Shown here in pieces: positions 1 to 8,416 of a DNA stretch of 64,000 nucleotides (the first letter of the stretch is position 1; each line of letters begins with the position of its first letter). The notes beneath the pieces are model-generated. The model worked only from the letters and a program-made list of their open reading frames with translations, made no database searches and was not told the DNA's origin. A program made the position numbers and the translations under genes. The DNA comes from Actinomycetaceae bacterium. GTDB lineage: Bacteria; Actinomycetota; Actinomycetes; Actinomycetales; Actinomycetaceae. The stretch is from the NCBI GenBank assembly GCA_028724265.1, contig JAQYDG010000001.1, positions 1 to 64,000 of the forward strand, given 5' to 3'.

Positions 1-910
1 CGGCTGTTTTGACCTCTACCTTGAAGGAGATGGCGGGGAAGTCGGCGTAGTAGCGCTGCGTGCCTGTGTTCTTGATGTGCAGGGCGACGGAGCCGGCGAA
101 GCCTTTGGCTTTCAGGTCGGACACGGTCAGGTAAGGTTCAAGGTCAAGTCCGGGATTAGGCGTGGCCTGGTCTGACGTGGGCTGAGCGGTTGGCTGTGCC
201 ACGGTGGTGTGTGTTTCTTGTCCTTGGGGGATGGCTGCGTTGGCGGGGTTGTTGTAGAGGCGTACTCTGACGTCGTTTTTGATGGGGACGAATGCGGTGT
301 AGGCGGTCGGGTTAGCCCAGGTGCCGTTGGGGAGGCAGGTTTGTGTGGTGCCGCTCATGGTGATGGCGCGGAATCCGTAGGTGGCTTCACCGGTGTATCC
401 GGAGGGGACGTTGTAGGGGCCGATTTGTTGGCCGACGTTCCAGGAGAGGGAGTAGGAGCCTTGGAGTCCGAGTGTTTTTGTCAGGGACATCGAGATTCCT
501 GCGGTCACATTGTCTTTGCTTCCTGACCCGTTGAAGCTGATGGACTCGGTCTTGGATCCGTTGATGGACAGGGAAATGCTCTGCGCCTTGGAGGTGGTTT
601 GCGTCAGGGGAATAGTGCTGTTGGTTTGATTGTGTGCGGAGATGGTTCCGACGGGGAGGAAGTGGTCGTCGACGCGGTAGATGACGGTGCGGTAATCCTG
701 CGCAGCGTTGCAGACGGGGTGGGGGTTGAGAATATTCGCCTTCAGGTGGTCTGCCCCGTGGTAGGTGTTGATGATGGGGAGCGTGGGGTTGAGGGCGGGT
801 GTTTCAGGGTAGTGATTGACGATGGTATCAGCATGCGCAGGTAGCAAGCTGGTGGCCAGGAGCAAGGCTGTTCCGGCAAGGCCGGTCAGTGTGAGGTTCT
901 TCTTTTTCAT
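1..910 (-). CDS. secreted protein of unknown function (3' end outside window)
   Basis: An open frame runs leftward from an ATG at 910 off the window edge, so the C-terminus is missing; at least 303 residues are present. An AGGAAA Shine-Dalgarno precedes the start. The N-terminus is a Sec signal peptide: a KKK charged end, a leucine/alanine-rich core and a likely AHA-D cleavage near residue 28. The mature part is rich in Thr, Ser, Asn and Pro, contains isolated Cys residues (one in NPHPVCN) and looks like a beta-rich exported domain. I do not recognise the family. No cell-wall anchor can be judged because the end is cut off. Confidence 0.75.
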   Translation of the reverse strand, partial: MKKKNLTLTGLAGTALLLATSLLPAHADTIVNHYPETPALNPTLPIINTYHGADHLKANILNPHPVCNAAQDYRTVIYRVDDHFLPVGTISAHNQTNSTIPLTQTTSKAQSISLSINGSKTESISFNGSGSKDNVTAGISMSLTKTLGLQGSYSLSWNVGQQIGPYNVPSGYTGEATYGFRAITMSGTTQTCLPNGTWANPTAYTAFVPIKNDVRVRLYNNPANAAIPQGQETHTTVAQPTAQPTSDQATPNPGLDLEPYLTVSDLKAKGFAGSVALHIKNTGTQRYYADFPAISFKVEVKTA

Positions 911-1406
911 GAGAGTTTCCTGTTTCGTCGTGATGGGACAGTTCCGAATCAATGCAACATGACGAGCATGCGTTGTGGTGTGAGAGGGCTCTGCGGGCGA
1001 TGTGCCTGTAGGCGGTGTGCGGCCTCTCCTTTCTTCCTTCTTCTCACGTCCACTATGTTGAGGTTATCTAACGATCCCCGCTGCGCAATACCGACAAACA
1101 TCGGTACATTTGCCGCTTTCTCGTCCATTTCGGTGTGATCTTCGCTACTTGCCTCACGGGTTGCGTGCCATGGTGCCAGCTGCCCCATACTCCCACTACT
1201 GTATGTAGGCCACGATGTGCACCGGCGCAAATAGTGCAAACAGAGGGGTGTGCAGTGGTGAGCAAGATGCTCGAGAGGTAGGAATACTCTCCGTGTATCA
1301 GCGCAAATGAGGATCCCGAGTGGCGGCGTGCTACTCGGGATCCTCTGTTATGTGTGTTGTTTTGTGAATGAAAGCCAAAAGCTGTCAGGGGCTTTTGTTT
1401 ATCTTG
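911..1406. other. intergenic region without a convincing gene
   Basis: About 500 bases between two leftward genes. Open frames here have composition unlike the neighbours and no ribosome site. The only clear structure is the hairpin at 1309-1345. The promoter of the secreted-protein gene should lie in the left part, but no strong -35/-10 pair stands out. Confidence 0.5.
1309..1345 (-). terminator. strong hairpin, probable terminator
   Basis: A perfect 13-bp stem (GAGGATCCCGAGT at 1309-1321 with its complement at 1333-1345) around an 11-nt loop, about 60 bases past the stop of the small membrane protein gene. Neither side has a classical run of six T; the plus side is T-rich. Direction is therefore uncertain, and position favours termination of the leftward gene. 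Confidence 0.5.
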
Positions 1407-1652
1407 TTATTCGAGGTGTGGTTCCTCGTGTGGCGGATTACGGTGAACATGCCGAATTCGTCCATATGCCGCAAGCGCGATCCCCACGACGGTTAGCAGC
1501 AAGCCAGCATAAAACGTCCCTATGTTTGAATAAATAATGGAAATAATGATGTCAGTAATTGCGCCGGCAGCCAAGATGATGCCGAACCTGGCAACGAAGC
1601 TACCCCCGAAATAGGATTCAAACTTACGATCCGTTTCTTTGATCCACGTCAT
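1407..1652 (-). CDS. small two-helix membrane protein
   Basis: This reads as an 81-residue protein. I chose the ATG at 1652 because GGGGAAG lies 8 bases upstream, better than the upstream ATG at 1679. Residues about 19-40 and 44-65 are hydrophobic and look like two transmembrane helices separated by a short turn. The C-terminal tail is rich in His, Arg and Pro and is likely cytoplasmic. No family is recognised. A hairpin follows at 1309-1345. It stands alone, divergent from the thiamine operon. Confidence 0.55.
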   Translation of the reverse strand: MTWIKETDRKFESYFGGSFVARFGIILAAGAITDIIISIIYSNIGTFYAGLLLTVVGIALAAYGRIRHVHRNPPHEEPHLE

Positions 1653-1896
1653 AATGATCACTTCCCCATTGCAGCGCACGTCTTGTTAAAAATCTTATAA
1701 CCCACAGGTTTCGTGCCGATGCGTGGTTTGACTCTCATCAGCATCATCTCCTTCGAGCTACGCGGGCGCTGACGTATCAGTGCCTTACTTCACAGTTTAG
1801 GCATTGCGTCTCGAAGAATGCAGCAATAATGGCGGAACGCGCGGCCTCCAATTGCGGCGCAATGATTATAATGAACCGCGTATGCACTATGTGCTG

Positions 1897-1975
1897 CGTG
1901 CAGGGGAACGTCATGTTGAGAAGGCTGAAACCTAACCCTTTGAACCTGAGAGCTAACACTCGCGTAGGGAGCATG
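1897..1975 (+). promoter_or_regulatory. TPP riboswitch (THI element)
   Basis: The hallmark blocks are in order: AGGGGA, TTGAGAAGGCTGAAACC, ACCCTTTGAACCTGA and CGTAGGGA. The ends pair as a 5-bp P1 stem (CGTGC at 1897-1901 with GCATG at 1971-1975, one G-U). It lies about 135 bases before the thiM start. A small hairpin (GAAGAC/GTCTTC, 1979-1999) follows and may belong to the expression platform. Established knowledge: such elements lower expression of thiamine genes when thiamine pyrophosphate is plentiful. Confidence 0.93.
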
Positions 1976-2110
1976 AATGAAGACTGCTGGTCGGTCTTCC
2001 TGGCTGGGTATCCATATGTACCTGGTGCTAGAGCCGCATTCGTGCCCTTTGCGTATGGGCGTCCGGTTTTCTTCCATGAAGTTTCCTCGGCTTATGGAGG
2101 GAGAACAGTG

Positions 2111-2983
2111 ATGGGTTCAGCCGATATTCGGCACATTCAGTCGGAGCTTCGCCGTGTTGTGGACGCGGTTCGCTCTACAAATCCACTCGCGCCGTCGATC
2201 ACGAACACGGTCACGATTCAGTTTGTCGCTAACGCTCAGCTCGCCGTAGGTGGCTCAGCCGCGATGGTCTACATGCCCGATGAGGCTGAGGCGATGGCGC
2301 GAGCGGCTCATGCTTTCTATATTAATTTCGGCACGATAGAACCGGTCTATGAACAAACCCTCCCACGCGTGATGACGCTGATGCACCAATCGCGCATTCC
2401 ATTCGTGATCGATCCGGTGGGCATTGGAACCGGTGAGTTGCGTATGCGGTTGCTTAAGGCTGCTGGCAATAACAAACCGGCAATCGTGCGTGGGAACGCT
2501 TCGGAGATCATTGCGCTTGCGCAGCTCTGGGGCATCGGCGGAACCCAGCATGCGGTGGTGCGGGGTGTTGATACCACACAGTCTGTTGATGAAGCTCGTC
2601 ATGCTGCGAATTCCATCGCAAGGTTTACTGGTGGAGCAGTAGCCGTGTCTGGGCCAGTTGATTACGTGACGGATGGGCGCATCGGAGTTCGATCGTATGG
2701 TGGATCTGAATTCCAGCGCTTCGTCACAGGATCCGGATGTTCGTTGGGTGGCGTGATGGAAGTGTATTTGACGAAGTCGAATCCATTGATAGCGGCCTTA
2801 GCGGGTACGAATGTGTACAACTGGGCGGCGGCCAAGGCACAGGAACAAAGCTCGGGGTCGGGAAGTTTTTCTGTCCATTTCGTCGATAATCTTTATCAGG
2901 CTACACCTGAGGATGTGGCGCGTGTTCCGATGGATATTGAGGCAGTTGAGGGTGAGGAAATTGAGGGCGATGCAGTCGGGTGA
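2111..2983 (+). CDS. thiM: hydroxyethylthiazole kinase
   Basis: ThiM phosphorylates 4-methyl-5-(2-hydroxyethyl)thiazole for reuse in thiamine synthesis. The 290-residue product shows the ribokinase-like fold of the family: a VTIQFVANAQL stretch near the N-terminus, DPVGIGTGELR in the middle, RGNASEI, and the anion-hole/catalytic loop GSGCSLGG. The start is the ATG at 2111 with GGAGGGAGA upstream; the frame continues upstream through the riboswitch but that part is leader, not protein. First gene of a probable operon with the thiamine-binding protein and a HAD phosphatase. The C-terminal tail (EGEEIEG) is acidic. Just across the stop, the nonamer GCAGTCGGG is repeated (2972 and 2989). No thiE, thiD or thiC is seen here, which suggests salvage rather than full synthesis at this locus. 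Confidence 0.9.
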   Translation: MGSADIRHIQSELRRVVDAVRSTNPLAPSITNTVTIQFVANAQLAVGGSAAMVYMPDEAEAMARAAHAFYINFGTIEPVYEQTLPRVMTLMHQSRIPFVIDPVGIGTGELRMRLLKAAGNNKPAIVRGNASEIIALAQLWGIGGTQHAVVRGVDTTQSVDEARHAANSIARFTGGAVAVSGPVDYVTDGRIGVRSYGGSEFQRFVTGSGCSLGGVMEVYLTKSNPLIAALAGTNVYNWAAAKAQEQSSGSGSFSVHFVDNLYQATPEDVARVPMDIEAVEGEEIEGDAVG

Positions 2984-3065
2984 GTGAGGCAGTCGGGATG
3001 AGCGAAGTTAGGGAGATGACCGCTCATCAGGTAAGAGCAGTTGATTTTGGTGAGGAGCAAGGAAA

Positions 3066-3371
3066 ATGAACGTGTTGATTGCACTGGCGATTGCACCTTT
3101 TGGTGAGGGCGAGGAGCTAGCGTCATACGTGGCGGATGCTGTACGCGTGATTCAAGAATCGGGACTTGCATACGAAACGCACTCGATGTTTACCGAAATC
3201 GAAGGGGAATGGGACGATGTGATGGCGTGTGTGAAAAAGGCGACCGAAGCGTTGACGGATCGCGGTATTCGCACCGAAGTGCTGATCAAAGCGGATATTC
3301 GCCCGGGCTATACCGATATGATGCATGGAAAAATTCAACGTTTGAATAATCATCTTCAGCAGGCGGTGTAA
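3066..3371 (+). CDS. thiamine-binding protein, MTH1187/YkoF-like
   Basis: A 101-residue cytoplasmic protein of the MTH1187 (DUF77) family, a ferredoxin-like fold that binds thiamine or HMP in characterised relatives. Seen in the sequence: a beta-strand start with NVLIALAIAPFG, a YETHSMFTEIEGEW strand and a final RPGYTDMMHGKI segment followed by a helix. An AGGAGCAAGGAAA ribosome site precedes the ATG. It is 82 bases after thiM and only 5 before the HAD gene, and shares the TPP riboswitch leader if co-transcribed. The exact ligand and role (buffering, chaperoning or sensing) are inferred from the family only. Confidence 0.8.
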   Translation: MNVLIALAIAPFGEGEELASYVADAVRVIQESGLAYETHSMFTEIEGEWDDVMACVKKATEALTDRGIRTEVLIKADIRPGYTDMMHGKIQRLNNHLQQAV

Positions 3372-3376
3372 ATCAA

Positions 3377-4078
3377 GTGCGTCGATGTGAGATTGTGCGC
3401 AAGGACGGTGTGCGTTTTGGCCTTGATGCCGCCATTATTGACGTCGATGGCACGCTGTTGGATACGCTGCCTTTCTGGGACGAAGCGCCACTGCGATATT
3501 TAGCAACCCTCGGCCTCGCCGGTCCGCCTGATCTTGGCAAACGCATGTACCACATGTCTGTTGAGGATGGAGCGCGTTATGTGCATCGACAGTTTGCTCC
3601 ACACATGACGGTGCGCGATATTCTTGCAGGGCAAGCTGGGGTAATTCATCAGTACTATGCAGAGGAAGCCAAGCCCAAGCCGGGTGCATGCGACTTTGTT
3701 CGCGCCCTCGCCGGAGCCGGTGTGGAGCTTGCCATTCTCACTGCAAGTCGAGCTGAGGACGTGGAGGCTGCCTTGACGCGCCTCGGACTCAGAAGTCTTT
3801 TTACGCGCCTTGACACCGTTGATACGCTCGGAGTCGCTAAATCAGACAGTCTCATTTTTTCTCAGGTGGCGCAACACATGGGGTATGAACCGAGCACCAT
3901 CCTTGTGGCTGACGATGATCCTCAAGCTCTCGCGGCAGCACATGCAGCAGGCTGTATCACGCTCGGTGTGTACGATCCGGCAAGCGATGCTCGTCAGCAA
4001 GACGTCCAGGCTTTTTCTGATATCTATCGGAGTACGCTTCACAGCGTTGACGTGATTCCTCTGTATGGGCGGGTGTAG
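3377..4078 (+). CDS. HAD-family phosphatase
   Basis: A 233-residue haloacid dehalogenase-type hydrolase. Motif I is DVDGTLLDTLPF (nucleophile and acid/base Asp), motif II sits at LAILTAS, the Lys of motif III at GVAKSD and motif IV is VADDDPQAL. The cap is helical, as in the beta-phosphoglucomutase subgroup. The GTG start lies 5 bases after the stop of the thiamine-binding gene with a weak ribosome site, so translational coupling is likely. Position in the thiamine operon suggests a phosphatase for a thiamine intermediate such as HMP-phosphate or thiamine monophosphate, but that is inference. Its end faces the patatin gene 24 bases away. Confidence 0.75.
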   Translation: MRRCEIVRKDGVRFGLDAAIIDVDGTLLDTLPFWDEAPLRYLATLGLAGPPDLGKRMYHMSVEDGARYVHRQFAPHMTVRDILAGQAGVIHQYYAEEAKPKPGACDFVRALAGAGVELAILTASRAEDVEAALTRLGLRSLFTRLDTVDTLGVAKSDSLIFSQVAQHMGYEPSTILVADDDPQALAAAHAAGCITLGVYDPASDARQQDVQAFSDIYRSTLHSVDVIPLYGRV

Positions 4079-4102
4079 GGGTGAGCCGCAAGTACAAAGA
4101 GA

Positions 4103-4987
4103 TTACGCGAGGTTCAGGAACTCCTTGAATGCGGGAAGCTCCCGTTGGGCTTGGGCAAGGCCAAGCTGGTAGTTCCGGTTGAGCTTAGCGACGTTGCGCT
4201 CCGTGTTGCTCACCGACATATTTTGAGCCCAAAACACATATGCTGCGCCCTGTCGTTCAAGCTCTATAATTGTTCGTTTTGTTTCGTTGTAACGCTCCGG
4301 GCGGGTGATAAGAGCCTCCGCGACGGAGGGGTAGTCTTTGAGCAGCTTGCGATACCACCGTGGGGGCACGGAGTCCTTCTTCACGTAGGAGCGTGGACGC
4401 GTCGTCACAATGAAAAACTTGGTATAACCATCCGCGATTGCAACATCAAGAGGAATTCCACCCGTCGTGCCGACGCCGCCGTCAAAATGCACATCGCCGT
4501 CGATGATGGTGGGTTTCATGAGGATAGGCATTGATGCCGAGGCTCGCAAAATCGCGAGGAAACGATCTCGACTCGTCAAGTCCTCGCGTCCAAAAAAGTT
4601 TGTTGTGCCCGTCGTGGCGTTGAAAGTCTCAACACGTAGCTGTGCAGGGTTCGCATCAAAGGTGTCGAAATCGAACGGCAGGAATTCATCTGGCTCCGAG
4701 GTATGTTCGAAAACATATTCTCCATCGATGTAGCCGCGCCCCTTCAGAACGTTCCTCCATCCAGCAGTGTGCGGATCGTACATGATATCTGTTGAGGATC
4801 GCCTGGTTCGTATTGAATCGCGCGAAAGGTAGTTGCTTGCCTGTGTGGCGCCAGCGGATATGCCAGCTACATAGTCGAAAAAAATATTATTTCTGAGTAA
4901 GACGTTCAGAACGCCCGCTGTGTACGACGCCCTCATTCCTCCGCCTTCGAGGATAAGGGCGGTATCGAAGATATTGGATTCCAGCAC
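4103..4987 (-). CDS. patatin-like phospholipase family protein
   Basis: A 294-residue lipid acyl hydrolase resembling bacterial YjjU-type proteins. The oxyanion loop LILEGGGMRASYTAG, the nucleophile elbow GISAG and the catalytic Asp in FDGGVG form the Ser-Asp dyad of patatins. A C-terminal helical region of about 100 residues follows. No signal peptide, so it should act inside the cell or at the inner membrane face. I place the start at GTG 4987, just after AAAGGAGA; spacing is short, and a longer reading to ATG 5077 has no support. Convergent with the HAD gene. Substrate unknown. Confidence 0.8.
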   Translation of the reverse strand: MLESNIFDTALILEGGGMRASYTAGVLNVLLRNNIFFDYVAGISAGATQASNYLSRDSIRTRRSSTDIMYDPHTAGWRNVLKGRGYIDGEYVFEHTSEPDEFLPFDFDTFDANPAQLRVETFNATTGTTNFFGREDLTSRDRFLAILRASASMPILMKPTIIDGDVHFDGGVGTTGGIPLDVAIADGYTKFFIVTTRPRSYVKKDSVPPRWYRKLLKDYPSVAEALITRPERYNETKRTIIELERQGAAYVFWAQNMSVSNTERNVAKLNRNYQLGLAQAQRELPAFKEFLNLA

Positions 4988-5353
4988 GAGTCTCCTTTCG
5001 TGACGAGTGGCCTGCAACCCTTCGGCGGGAGGCTTCCTTCGGAGGGGTGCAGGAGAACAGCGATGAGAAAGCGGCACTAAGAGGTCAAGTGTGCATGCCT
5101 CGCTCTCGACCCACTCGATGCGGGAGGAGCCTGAGCTTCAGGCCGATCGCCATTCATGTGTCTTGCTTCTACTCTAAAGGCTTTGGGGATCAAAGCAAAC
5201 ATGGTGTGAACGCAGGGCTTGCCGCCGATTATTCAGTGTGGTATACGGTAGAATAACTGTTCGGCAGCAGCGGCACATGTGTGCACGGAATCCGTGTCAG
5301 CGTGCGCAGGCGGCGCGTCGGTCGGTACCGTGAGCGCCTTGGGAGGAGCATAT

Positions 5354-7900
5354 ATGGAAACGGTCATCGTCTTAGTTGGCTTACTGGCTTTGATGGTGGC
5401 GTGTGTGGTGATCGGTGGCGAACTTAATCTGCCCTATCCCATCCTGATTCTGTTGGCGAGTGTGGGTATCACGTTTATTCCAGGATTTCCCACGATTGAT
5501 ATTCCACCGGAGATTATCCTTCCCATTTTTCTACCACCTTTGCTTTTTGAAACAGCGCAATCTGCTAGTTGGGGTCTTTTCAAGACGCGGTGGCGAACCG
5601 TTGCAACGCTTGCTTTAGGGTTGACGGCAACCACGGCTCTTGCTGTTGCTGGGTTGACGTGGATGCTGTTCCCAGAGGTGAGTTTTGCGGTGGCGTTGGG
5701 TCTTGGCGCGATGGTAGCACCGCCCGATCCAGTTGCTGTGGAAGCCGTAGCGAAGCCGGCGAAAATGCCGAGGCGCTTGATGACGCTCCTGCAGACGGAA
5801 GGTCTTTTCAACGATGCCGTTGCCATTGTGCTGTTTCAGGCTGCGACGAATGCGATCGTGCGGGATCGCAAGATTATGCAGCATACGGTGATTATTGACT
5901 TCGTTCTCTCCGCAGCTTTAGCTGTGGGTATCGGCTTCTTGATGGGCTGGGTCTACCGTGTAGCCACACGCCACGTGAAGACTGTTGATGCCTCTGTGGC
6001 AGTGAGCTTGATTGTCCCCTTCGCTGCCTACTTGCTTGCTGACGAGGTCCACGCGTCAGGTGTTGTTGCTGTGGTGGTGGCAGCGGTGGAGACGAACAGG
6101 AACCGCAGTGTGGATGCGGGGGAGGAACGTATTGTTCGTTCAGCGTTCTGGGACGTGATCAATCTGATCGTCAACGGCCTCGTGTTCGGGCTGATGGGCA
6201 TTGAGCTCCATGCGATTTTCAAAACTGACGGCTGGGGTATTTTCCGGTATTTCGGACCGATTTCCTGTGTGTGCGTGACGGTGATAGCCGTCCGTTTTGT
6301 TGTGGTGTTCATGTACTTGTTCTTCATCGAGGGCAATCACGATCAGCATCATGGGAAACGAAAGCGCGGCGAGAAGAATCAACGCACGATGACGGTGCTG
6401 CTCAAGGAGACGCTGCTGCTGACCTGGTGCGGAATGCGTGGTGTGGCCACTCTCGCGTTGGCTCTTTCATTGCCGGCGGTGACGAGTAGCGGCCAGCCGC
6501 TTCCTGGGCGCTCCTTCGTGATTGTTGCGGCGGCATCTGTGTTGATCGTGACACTGGTGCCGACGGGTCTGACGCTTCCCGTGCTGACACGCGTGTTGAA
6601 CATTCGTCAAAATCCCAAGGAAGCACACCGCCAACTGGAAATGATTGTGCGCAAACTCCAGCAAGAATCGTGGAGGGCTGTGCGCAAGGAGTTTCCCGGG
6701 GATTCCTTGACCTCTGAAATGCGGGAAGTGTTGCGCGCGCGGTTTATTACTCTGCGTCAAGAACTTGGCCTGGACGTGTCGAACGATCTGTTTTTGGATA
6801 CAAACCTTGGTTTTATCACGCCAGACGAGGTGGACGATCCGTACGGCATGCACGATTTGTTCATGGATATGACGTCGGGGCCGCTTGAAGAAGGAGAGGA
6901 ATACCCCACAGAGGCGGAGGAGCCTCGGCTTGCTCGTCATCAGTCTGTGCCGAGTTCGGATGGGGGTGAAGCAAGCAACGGTGAGGACGGCAGTGATGGG
7001 GCCTCCCGTGCCCATGGCCATGCTCCAATGAAGTCCGATGTGGATATGCAGCGGGCAGCTGAACTCGTGAGCCTGTTCCTTGAAGCGCGCTCTGTTCACG
7101 ATGCTCTGCAGCGTGGCGATGCGCCTGAAGGCATCGTGTTGAAGGAGAATCTACAGATTGGCGACGATCTCGCCATTGCTCCCGATACTGCGCAGAAACT
7201 GTTGGATTCAGCAGCATTAGTGAAAGATACGGATTTGGATGCGTTAAGCCAGCTGTATACAGATCCTGATCGGACTGAACCTGTACCAGATGTGACGAAG
7301 GAGGATGTGGTAGACGCATTGACCTTCGTGACGGTTCACCGCAAGGAAATCGCAGATGCGCTAGAGGACATTGAGGGTACTGCGCTTGCCGAGGGCGGCG
7401 AACCAGGCGATGACGATGGTCAAGACTGTGACATGGTGGAGATTGTTGGACAGGCCGAGCCTGCTGTCGCAGGTCTGCCGACTGACACAGATCGTCAGAC
7501 TGATGCGGATCATCAGCATGATGCAGGCGCTCAAGGAACGTCGGTGGCGAACACGGCTCAACCTGGTGCTGCGAATGCGGATAACAGCGAATCTGGCAGT
7601 GTCCCTGGCAAGGGGCATGGCAACGAGATCAACGACGAAGAACCCGTTGACGAGGATGACCTGGATGACGATAACCTCGATGAAGACGACGATGACGAGG
7701 CATCAGACGATATCCCGGAACGCCGACGCATCGACATCCAGAATTTGTCCCGCGAGATGGTGATTGCCGGTGATGCGGCGCGGGCTGTGGTTCTCAAGGC
7801 ACGCGAACGCGAGGATGTGGATCCTTTGCTGGCGGATCGAGTGCTGCGGATTTTGGATATGCGCATGCTCGCCACTCCTGAGGAGCTTTCCGAGAGATAG
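5354..7900 (+). CDS. CPA1-family Na+/H+ antiporter with long acidic cytoplasmic tail
   Basis: An 848-residue protein. Residues about 1-410 form some twelve membrane segments with family signatures: APPDPVAVEAV and TEGLFNDAVAIVLF, the charged residues that carry ions in the NhaP/CPA1 family. It exchanges Na+ or another cation for protons. The ATG at 5354 follows GGGAGGAG at good spacing, so 25 upstream codons are excluded. The remaining half is hydrophilic, with two helical stretches and a highly acidic segment near residue 760-785 made mostly of Asp and Glu. Typical family members end soon after the membrane part or have a modest tail, so this tail is unusually long. It stands alone; the feo operon follows about 170 bases later. 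Confidence 0.88.
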   Translation: METVIVLVGLLALMVACVVIGGELNLPYPILILLASVGITFIPGFPTIDIPPEIILPIFLPPLLFETAQSASWGLFKTRWRTVATLALGLTATTALAVAGLTWMLFPEVSFAVALGLGAMVAPPDPVAVEAVAKPAKMPRRLMTLLQTEGLFNDAVAIVLFQAATNAIVRDRKIMQHTVIIDFVLSAALAVGIGFLMGWVYRVATRHVKTVDASVAVSLIVPFAAYLLADEVHASGVVAVVVAAVETNRNRSVDAGEERIVRSAFWDVINLIVNGLVFGLMGIELHAIFKTDGWGIFRYFGPISCVCVTVIAVRFVVVFMYLFFIEGNHDQHHGKRKRGEKNQRTMTVLLKETLLLTWCGMRGVATLALALSLPAVTSSGQPLPGRSFVIVAAASVLIVTLVPTGLTLPVLTRVLNIRQNPKEAHRQLEMIVRKLQQESWRAVRKEFPGDSLTSEMREVLRARFITLRQELGLDVSNDLFLDTNLGFITPDEVDDPYGMHDLFMDMTSGPLEEGEEYPTEAEEPRLARHQSVPSSDGGEASNGEDGSDGASRAHGHAPMKSDVDMQRAAELVSLFLEARSVHDALQRGDAPEGIVLKENLQIGDDLAIAPDTAQKLLDSAALVKDTDLDALSQLYTDPDRTEPVPDVTKEDVVDALTFVTVHRKEIADALEDIEGTALAEGGEPGDDDGQDCDMVEIVGQAEPAVAGLPTDTDRQTDADHQHDAGAQGTSVANTAQPGAANADNSESGSVPGKGHGNEINDEEPVDEDDLDDDNLDEDDDDEASDDIPERRRIDIQNLSREMVIAGDAARAVVLKAREREDVDPLLADRVLRILDMRMLATPEELSER

Positions 7901-8015
7901 GGCGGGGCAGCGATGTGCACATATGACCAACCGGTGTGCACACGTGCTGCACATGACACCTATTAAGCAACATCGGGCTTTCTTTAATGGGGGGATCTCT
8001 GTACGCTATCAGATA

Positions 8016-8039
8016 GAAAGTTAGGGTACCCTAACTTTC
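8016..8039. promoter_or_regulatory. DtxR/IdeR-type metal-responsive operator
   Basis: A perfect 24-bp palindrome with half-site GAAAGTTAGGGT, 33 bases before feoA. Its core TTAGGGTACCCTAA resembles the TTAGGTTAGSCTAACCTAA consensus of DtxR-family repressors. Its place directly before the ferrous iron transport genes supports iron-dependent repression. The regulator gene is not in this window. Confidence 0.8.
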
Positions 8040-8071
8040 CGAGTGGTTGATCCCGACACATCGAGGTTCTG

Positions 8072-8416
8072 ATGAGACTGATAGATTGTCCTCGGCGAAC
8101 AGAATTACGTCTGCTCCCCTTCAATGTTGAAGCGGCATCGGCATTGCGTATGCAGGAATTGGGCTTACGAGCTGGCATGCGGGCAAGCGTCGTTCAGCAT
8201 GCAGCATTCGGAGGGCTTGTGCTGAATATTGCGGGTTCGCGGGTTGCTGTTGACCATCAGAGCGCCCAGTTGATCAACGCTGAGGTTGTGAACGGATCTG
8301 GGATCGTGACGCAATCGGCTACTGACTCCCAGCAGTCAGTGATGCCGTCAGGCGTATCCAGCGCTGGTGGGCGTGCGGCGAAGATTGCTCCGGCGAAGAA
8401 GGTGGCGATGGAGTGA
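8072..8416 (+). CDS. feoA: ferrous iron transport protein A
   Basis: A 114-residue small SH3-like protein. The first 75 residues carry the FeoA fold with the typical RMQELGLRAGM turn and a GGLVLNIAGSRVAVD beta ending. Residues about 85-114 form a Ser/Ala-rich tail that most FeoA proteins lack. FeoA is thought to regulate FeoB at the cytoplasmic face. Its stop overlaps the feoB start (TGATG), so the two are translationally coupled, and the DtxR-type palindrome upstream implies iron control. Confidence 0.87.
   Translation: MRLIDCPRRTELRLLPFNVEAASALRMQELGLRAGMRASVVQHAAFGGLVLNIAGSRVAVDHQSAQLINAEVVNGSGIVTQSATDSQQSVMPSGVSSAGGRAAKIAPAKKVAME

Noticed and set aside
209..844. Plus-strand frames at the window start
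   Set aside because: They are antisense to the secreted protein, which has a signal peptide and ribosome site.
1829..2110. N-terminal extension of ThiM
   Set aside because: The stretch is the TPP riboswitch and leader; the ATG at 2111 has the proper ribosome site.
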